A DNA stretch of 64,000 nt from Cristatella mucedo (taxonomy: Eukaryota; Bryozoa; Phylactolaemata; Cristatellidae). Shown piece after piece: positions 57,640 through 64,000 of this stretch. Each line of letters opens with the position of its first letter. Position 1 is the stretch's first letter. The stretch is from NCBI GenBank assembly GCA_009760855.2, contig WPIO01000010.1, positions 2,197,001 to 2,261,000 of the forward strand, given 5' to 3'. The notes under the pieces were generated by a model. That model saw only the letters and a list, made by a program, of their open reading frames with translations. It had not been told where the DNA came from and searched no databases. A program made the position numbers and the translations under genes.

Positions 57640-58380
57640 TGATTATAATAAGAGGGCATTTTATTTTCGCCCAAAAAAACTTAATCTCCATTCTTGCTCT
57701 TTATGACTGCAAAAGAATGAGTAGCGAAGGGTTAGTGTCGCACGCACATTATCATGCTTAGACAAGCATGCAAATCCTAACAAGTATCATGCTTAGGCCA
57801 GCGGGCTAAAGCACACAGGAATACTATCAGAGCCACCGCTCTGTGGGTTCAGTAGGGCTAGTCAAACGCGCTCTGAGTCGTGCACAGGTATGCAAGCAAA
57901 GCACAAAGAAACAAAGAAGACTCGCTCGCTGGGGAGGAAGGGAGAGCTGGCCGAAACGGATGCGTCTTTAGCTGAGAGACTTGAATGGTGCTAAGTCGGT
58001 GCAGTCGATGACAGTTGCCGAGGCGAGCGTTCCAGATTTTCGGTGCATCCGAAATTAGGGCCCGATCAACAAAAGATTTCAAAATCGTGCGGGTGGGGAT
58101 GGTGAGATGAGTGAACGCCGGGGGGGGGGCTGGCGGTGCGAGAGCACGTGACTGGAGGACCAATCATGTTGGATAGGTAAACTGGTGCCAACGAGTGAGG
58201 TAACCTGTACGCCAGATGGAGGATCTTGAAATTGATTCGATGCTTGGTTGGAAGCCAGTGATGCTCAAGCAGAAGGCAGATGCACACGCCTACTTTCATG
58301 CAAGTTGTGGTGTTTGTGGTGTTTGTGGTGTTTGTGGCAAAAACGGCGAGTTTTTCCTTCCTTAATAGGAGAACGGCCAC
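57640..58380 (-). mobile_element. LINE-C fragment, degenerate
   Basis: The reverse complement encodes pieces of an L2/CR1-like C-terminal region: EHHWLPTKHRINFKILHLAY and SLAPVYLSNMIG, then SFVDRALISDAPKIWNA. It is distinct in sequence from LINE-A and LINE-B. A decayed hairpin tail is at 57640-57710 (CTTAATCTCCATTC). No RT core. Confidence 0.65.
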
Positions 58381-58554
58381 GATTTATAGTCAATTTTTAA
58401 TTGTTCCCTCATCTGAACGTTGCATTCATTTTTTTTTAAATTAAGGTTGAGCCTAGTGTTACAATATGGGTGTTTTCCAAATGACGCCTACATAATGAGA
58501 CGATTTATAAGCGAACTATAGCTGAATGCTACCCCCGACGCTGCCGCTCTGGTT

Positions 58555-58690
58555 TGGTCCAGTGGTTAAGGTGCTCGCCCCGACCAAGGTCTGGCTGAGG
58601 TTGTGAGCTCGAGCCCCGAGGCATACGTGAAGCGCCTGAATAGAGATTAAGTTCTCTTGGGGCGCTATACAAATCAATTATATTTTTTGT
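58555..58690 (+). mobile_element. tRNA-derived SINE, well preserved
   Basis: Box A TGGTCCAGTGGTTAAGG and box B-like GAGCTCGAGCC lie about 45 bp apart. Then GAAGCGCCTGAATAGAGATT, AAGTTCTCTTGGGGCGCTAT and an AT-rich end. The tail matches the LINE-A 3' tail (AGCGCCTAGAAAGAGATT..AAGTTCTCTGAGGGCGCTTT), including the potential hairpin AGCGCC/GGCGCT. Confidence 0.8.
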
Positions 58691-59047
58691 TTCATGCAAT
58701 CGCGAAGAAAAAGAAGGCCATTCATTAACGCTTTAGCGCTACTCTCGTATTGTAGCTCCTAACTCTTCTTCGGGCTTGCTGTGAACGACGTTTTATCAGA
58801 ACCGGCCTACAAAAAAAGTTTAAAAGAAGTTTCTCGCTAGCCCGCAGCGTTCTCACCTAGAGCGGCAGCTTGTTGTCTTGCTTGTAAGCTCTAGACATGA
58901 CGTCGAGAGATCGCTCTGCCTGCTGCCTGCCATACGATTACAAGTGCAGCTTCGTTCATTCTCCTACATCTCGCCTTAAGCACACTGGTTGATCTTGCTG
59001 GCATGGCAAACGAAGTCGCGCTTCATTAGGTCAAATGCCAATGGAGC

Positions 59048-59048
<1 letters not shown>
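58691..59048. other. Unassigned
   Basis: No gene or repeat recognised. Confidence 0.45.

Positions 59049-59138
<90 letters not shown>
59049..59138. repeat. (CT)n microsatellite
   Basis: An uninterrupted CT run of about 90 bp. Confidence 0.95.
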
Positions 59139-59139
<1 letters not shown>

Positions 59140-59714
59140 CTCTCTATCACGAACGTAAGCATCCTCGGCTGGCTTTGGCTTTCATTAAGTGCCGTGGGCC
59201 GCCCCCCCCCTGCGGAGGACGAAGGCGCCAGATTCTCGCAAATAATCAGCAAGATACTCAACATTGATACTCTCTCGCAGCGCCACTTTCTATAAGCTGC
59301 GACAGCGAGCGTTAGCCTTGACCTCACAATTGTGGAGAACGAATGAGTTGTAAGCACTTTGTCTACTTGAGTAGACCTGGGGCGGATAACATGTCTTGCA
59401 AGCAGCGAATCGCCATGAATTGCCACACTAGCAAGAGCAATGCCTTAGCAAGTGCGTCAAGAATGGCTTAATGCGGACGGTGGTTTGGAGTTGCTACCTC
59501 CTCTACGCCTGCCCGTAGTTTGGGTATGCCATTTCAAAAAGACTTGCTATTTTAATAAGCACATTGCTTACAGTCAAGTCGGCATTCGCTAGGATAAGAA
59601 ACATTATCGAAAAAAAGGCTGAGTCTAGTTAGAGTAAGGCAGCCAAACAAGTTGACGCATTTGTGACTTTGCATGTACATTGCTTCAATTCTCTTTATTT
59701 AAGATTCACGGCCT
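59139..59714. other. Unassigned
   Basis: A short C-run (59203-59211) and short frames only; nothing supported. Confidence 0.45.
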
Positions 59715-60480
59715 AAGCCCGTAATCGTGGGCAACTGGTGCACAACTCAGCATCTCGTCTTGTCTTTTGTTAATGGCGTAACAGTCGCATTGCAATTACT
59801 TCTGTCAGGGCTTCGCTGGCTCCTTGTCAAGCATCAATTCAACTTGAAAGAGCCTGGTTTACAGGTAGACCATTTTATTCTACAGAGCCTAATGTCTGCC
59901 TGGTTTACAGGCAGAGCTTATCTCGCTTGCATCAACCTACCATCAGCCACCTCCTGGCTCCTCTGGTAACGTGCTCTCGCCCCACCACCGGCTCATCGGC
60001 GTCCAGCCGTCTCGCCATTGGCGCCCACCGTACTAAACTGTAATCGCTTGATGGTCGAGCCGTATGTGCCCACGCTCAGAAAGTCAGTCACTCGCTTTTG
60101 GCTTCTGTCGCCGCGTGCAACGACTTGGCATCATTAAAATCTCAGATAAAGACGCACCGATTCAGCTCAGCTTTCTCTGCACCTCTCTGGTTCACGTGTC
60201 TTTTTTTGCTCCTGCTTGCTTTGCGTGCACTTACCTGCTCATGATACAATGCATGTTGGTTGCTAGCTCGAGGTCCGACTAACTGGTGACCACGAGTGTC
60301 TTCTTGTATGCTTAGCATGCGGGCCCAAGTACGTTACTCATCGTTCGCATGCTTGCGCTCTAAACATAATGCCGTGCATGTCATTAGCCTCTGGTTATTG
60401 ATTCTCTTGCAGCGTGTTGTAAAACGCCTGGATTGAGGTTTAGTTCTTTTGAGGCGCTATGCAAACGACCTGCTGTTATT
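59715..60480 (+). mobile_element. LINE-C copy, degenerate, with 3' tail
   Basis: Across frames, decayed ORF2 C-terminal sequence is visible (QLVHNSASRLVF at the start, DLASLKSQIKTHRFSSAFSA near 60130-60180). It is followed by a tail at 60425-60480 with AACGCCTGGATTGAGG..TTTTGAGGCGCTATGCAAA and a TTATTGTTATG end. The tail has the same AGCGCC..GGCGCTA layout as LINE-A and the SINEs. Confidence 0.55.
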
Positions 60481-61954
60481 GTTATGAGTTTGACGAAGCT
60501 GAAATTGTCAATCAAATTGCAGCGTTATCAGAATCAAAAAAGCATGCGATGGTGTCAGAAACGTCGAATAACTTGCCTGCCGGCAAACGAACAAGTCTGA
60601 CCATTCAGCTGGACGTTAGTCGGTAATACTTTTTTTCATCAGTCTGGTTTTACGATCGATCTATCAGTGTTTTATCTATCACGGTACTAGCCAAGTCGCT
60701 ACTCAGTAATTAGGTCTGCTGGTAGCCAGTTTCCGCCGTTTAGCCATGAAAGTGTACGCGTGAATAGTGTGCAGTTCATCGCCACTTATCACTCGCTGTA
60801 CATATTCCATCTGGTCTTCGTCAAAGATGGCCAAATTTAACTTTGGCCATAATCGCGGGGCATTGCAATTGAGCGAGTTTATGAGTAACCCACACCAGTG
60901 CTGCTCGGATGAGCCCACTTGACAACAGGAAACTCGGTGCTCGAAATCGTCCATTCTTACCCCACCTAAGCTCACAGACTGGCATTGTACGTAGAGTCTC
61001 GTCCATTTGGATTAAGGCGCACGGCCATTTTTACCCAACTCTTTTACGAATAGTAAAGGCAGAGCCATAGATAACTGGGTATACCTAGACTGGACAAATC
61101 CCGACCAACGAGAGACATTGGTCGCTCTCAATAGCCGCACCCAGCCGGCTCCATGTGTCTATGCTAATACGTTAGTAATTTGAGCAACCAATTAAAGGGA
61201 GACTCTCCAGGCCGATCAGGTTGTCAAGCGGCGTTTGCTCTTTTGCCATCCTGCACCTTTTGCTTTGCCACCGCCTGCTGCTATAGACTTACACTGTCTA
61301 CATCTCCTTCGAACTAATATCCAACGTCCGCCGACGCTTGCCACAGGGCAGTACTCGTTCCCCCCCCCGGCCACGTGCCGATTGCACCATGGGCACTTTC
61401 TTTCGACAATCATGCGAATTGATTGGAGAATTTTTTCATCCGAGGCAGTCAGATGCAGAGAAAACCTCTGTGAATAGCGACAAAATGTCCCTTCGTAATG
61501 CTCTATACCAAGGACATACTGGCGTCTGTTTTCGCACTCCGCATAGTGTAGGAAACCGCCATGACTGCTGGAATGTATGGGTTCATGGCAAATTTGTTCT
61601 CGACGAAACAGATATGTGGGAAGAATCTTTCTTCATTTCAGCAATTGTTTTACGTTCTAGTCCAAGTGGTTGATTACCTATTCTGTACAACTGAGTGCTA
61701 TAAAAATAGCTACGCCTTCGACCATGCCCGGATAGAAGGTAATAAAGCTACATGTACTGTTTGATTTTCCCAACTTAAAAGGTCATAAACGCCGACAATC
61801 TCTTTCACGCTATAGGCAATCACTGGCTAAAGATAAAGAACAGAACCACACTTGGAACATGTACTGAAATACTTTTGATGAATAACAGTTTTCGTGATCA
61901 TGGGGTCTCAGTGGGAGAAGCGCGAAGAGAATTCACTGACTCGCGACGTTGTAT
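60481..61954. other. Unassigned
   Basis: Short open frames on both strands without recognisable motifs, including overlapping frames at 61216-61673. A C-run at 61361-61368. No gene supported. Confidence 0.45.
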
Positions 61955-63640
61955 GTTATGTAATGTAATGTATTGTATCTCCGTCTGTAACTCCACAAAG
62001 TCATAAAGACCATGTGGGTTTTACGCGGGAGAGTTTTGTATAGCGCACTCACAGCCTAAGTGGCTTTCGGTACGCATTCGATAGCCAACAGACTTCGTCT
62101 CACGCAACAAAGAGAAAGTGGGATGCATAGCAGAGTCAGGAGAGCAGTTGAGGTAGTGAGTAGCATGGAAGTAGCAGCTCAGGACCGCTGAAAAGGATGA
62201 GCCATAGTCGGCAGCAGGAGATTAGTTGTCGTTGCGTAAGAATTGTGGAAGCGAGTTCCACAGTCTAGAACCTGCAGAGCTAAAGCTTCTGTCGCCAACG
62301 GTCTCTAAGCGGAGGAATGGACCAGCTAATTTATTGTCCACACAGGACCTGAGGGCGCGAAGAGGCTGAAACTGGTGCAACAGTTCAGCTAGGTACGAAG
62401 GAGCCAAGCCGTGGCGAGCCTTGTGGGTAAGCGTAAGAACTTTGCTCTGTATCCGTTGCTCAACCGCCCTCCATCCTAGCTCTTTCAGCAAAGGAGACAC
62501 GTGCTCAAACCGCTGGGACTTGAAGACTATCCTTGCAGCCATATCCATAGTGCAGCTGCAGTGGCCTAGTTGCTTTCTTTGGCAGCCCAGCCAAAAGGGA
62601 ATTACAATAATCAAGCCGAGACATAACTAAGGAGCAAGTAGATTTTTTGCAAGCATCTGTGAAAGACATGCCAGTGAAGACCATAGAGATGATGGTGTAG
62701 GGTCTTAAGGAGGCGAGCTCTTTCTTAAGGAGGCAAGCTCTTTCTGCTTGACCTTATTATCGATCGATCGATCGATCGATCGCCAGATCAAGCGCATGCG
62801 GAAACCTCGGAAAACCTTTTAAGGAAGGTCACTCATTGTGATTCTGAAATTGCGTTAGTCGGAGGGGGCTTTGTGGAGGCACGAATGTGCACGAGTTTTT
62901 CAGTAAAGAAGGCTGAAAACTTTTCGGCTGAGCCCTTAGTATATCTGGGGAGTCAGAACTCTCAGCGTTACCCAGTAAATGGTTTACGGTCGTATAAATC
63001 TGTTTAGAGTCCGATTGGCTGGAATTCAGCTTTCGGATGAAAAAAGAAACCCTGGCTTTTTTAAGCTTCCGGGTTTAAACTCGAAGGAAGTCTTTGAAAT
63101 TGACTAGATCTGCATCAGATCCCGATTTCTTGAAACGACGTTCAAGCCTGCGCTTAACCCGGCGCGTCTTTAGGAGTTTTTTGTAAATTGAAAGGAATCT
63201 CCACGACTTTGTACACGTATAGAATGAACGGAAGCATGCTTGTCAAGAGCACTCCTGAGTGTCATATTCATTGCATCAGTGAGGGTATCGAGGCAGCCGG
63301 TCGAGTCTGAATGCAGATCAAGAAGACCTGCATCACAAACAGATTTCAAAAACTTGTCCATGTCAATGCTTTGTAAGTTACGTCGTTTGGCAAATTCAAC
63401 ATTGCCCTTACGTACGAGGGAGCAGGAACAATAAACGAGACCGAACAATGATCTGAGAGGGTCAGTGGGCACACCACAATGTCAGTGTGGAGGACATCCT
63501 TAGTGATCACGAGATCTAGAATATGGCCAACGACGTGGGTGGTATGATTAACGTATTGGGCCAAACCAAAATTCTCCAGACAGTCAAGAAATGAGTGGAC
63601 CTGGCTGTTGATAGGGTTATCAACATAAATATTGAAGTAT
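61955..63640 (-). mobile_element. LINE-B copy with internal RT deletion
   Basis: Minus-strand. 61955-62640 is the 3' part (tail with TGTAA repeats, then ATCTCCGTCTGTAACTCCAC; frame 62222-62614 encodes the C-terminal region including RIQSKVLTLTHKARHGLAPS). 62830-63640 is the 5' part: endonuclease end with HVVGHILDLVITKDVL and LSDHCSVSF, then the linker. The RT palm present in the 7205-9662 copy is missing and replaced by about 190 bp at 62641-62830. Confidence 0.8.
62700..62785. repeat. Local tandem duplication and (GATC)n tract
   Basis: TCTTAAGGAGGCGAGCTCTT is repeated at once with one substitution (62702-62742), followed by an ATCG tetranucleotide run (62758-62782). Both lie at the RT deletion junction of the LINE-B copy. 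Confidence 0.75.
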
Positions 63641-64000
63641 TTGCAACGTTCGAAGTCGTACTACTCTCATTTTAAGGGCTGCAGCCTCACCGAAGTGGGT
63701 CGAAGCACGTCATGCCGAAGCAACACGCTTCCAGGAAATTGGTGAAGAGATGGACCTACAGTACCGTGGGGGAGGAGGTTCTCGAGAGCCCAGGACTGCT
63801 GCAGCAGACATTGCAGCTTAGACCATCACAAGCTCGTAAGATCGTTTGACAGTAAGAAAGCTACGGTGAATGAATAGGATAAAAGTGCTTCCGGGTCATT
63901 TTGATCCAAATATATAATCGGTGGTTCACGATACGCTCGAGCTGTAGCCAACAAGACGAAGCCATCTGCCCGAAGACTCTGCCAACTCTGCCTTGATACT
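63641..64000. other. Unassigned
   Basis: No feature recognised up to the window end. Confidence 0.4.

Noticed and set aside
61216-61413. Minus-strand frame with CPWC and CRQC pairs
   Set aside because: Short, Gly/Arg-rich, overlaps another frame of equal quality; the Cys pattern is likely chance.

Overview
The window looks like metazoan genomic DNA. No tRNA or rRNA gene and no CRISPR array is visible. Support for an animal host comes from a Gal3ST-type (galactose-3-O-sulfotransferase) gene at 24745-25929, many copies of three L2/CR1-like non-LTR retrotransposon families (here LINE-A, LINE-B, LINE-C), tRNA-derived SINEs, a Tc1/mariner element, long microsatellites, and a degenerate 23.9-kb Polinton/Maverick element. 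The species cannot be named from sequence alone.

Layout. 1-2790 is the left arm of an inverted duplication. Its right arm is 23230-28713 plus 53152-53605. The right arm carries the Gal3ST gene; the left arm holds only a broken N-terminal piece of it (about 1650-1990, minus strand). 5.9-9.7 kb holds a SINE, a (TA)n tract, a LINE-A fragment and a nearly complete LINE-B. 9.7-14 kb is mostly unassigned, with a GC-rich block at 12-13.8 kb that contains one candidate exon. 14.1-19.3 kb is a LINE-B 3' end, then a Tc1 element (14977-18111) interrupted by an LTR-like repeat, whose second, inverted copy lies just downstream.

The centre of interest is a 24.4-kb insertion (28714-53151) that splits the right duplication arm. 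Its core is a Polinton with ~245-bp terminal inverted repeats (29190-53047). The interior is AT-rich and holds remnants of: a protein-primed DNA polymerase B, several small unknown genes, a cluster of fibre-like genes, an HNH-AP2 endonuclease, a phospholipase A2-like protein, an adenain-like protease, a Zn-ribbon repeat protein, a packaging ATPase, two tandem penton-like minor capsid genes, the double-jelly-roll major capsid protein, a YqaJ-type exonuclease and a DDE integrase. Most of these genes have nonsense codons and frameshifts (often in A-runs), and two are interrupted by LINE-A insertions, so the element is a fossil. A TATA-like motif ending in TAGAAA directly abuts the start codon of many genes on both strands and looks like a shared viral-type promoter.

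To the right (53.6-64 kb) the sequence returns to host-like DNA full of LINE fragments: a LINE-A copy whose reverse transcriptase has been split by a ~217-bp (CT)n expansion, LINE-C copies, a well-preserved SINE, and a LINE-B copy lacking its RT core. The SINE 3' tails match the LINE-A 3' tail, which suggests that LINE machinery mobilised these SINEs.
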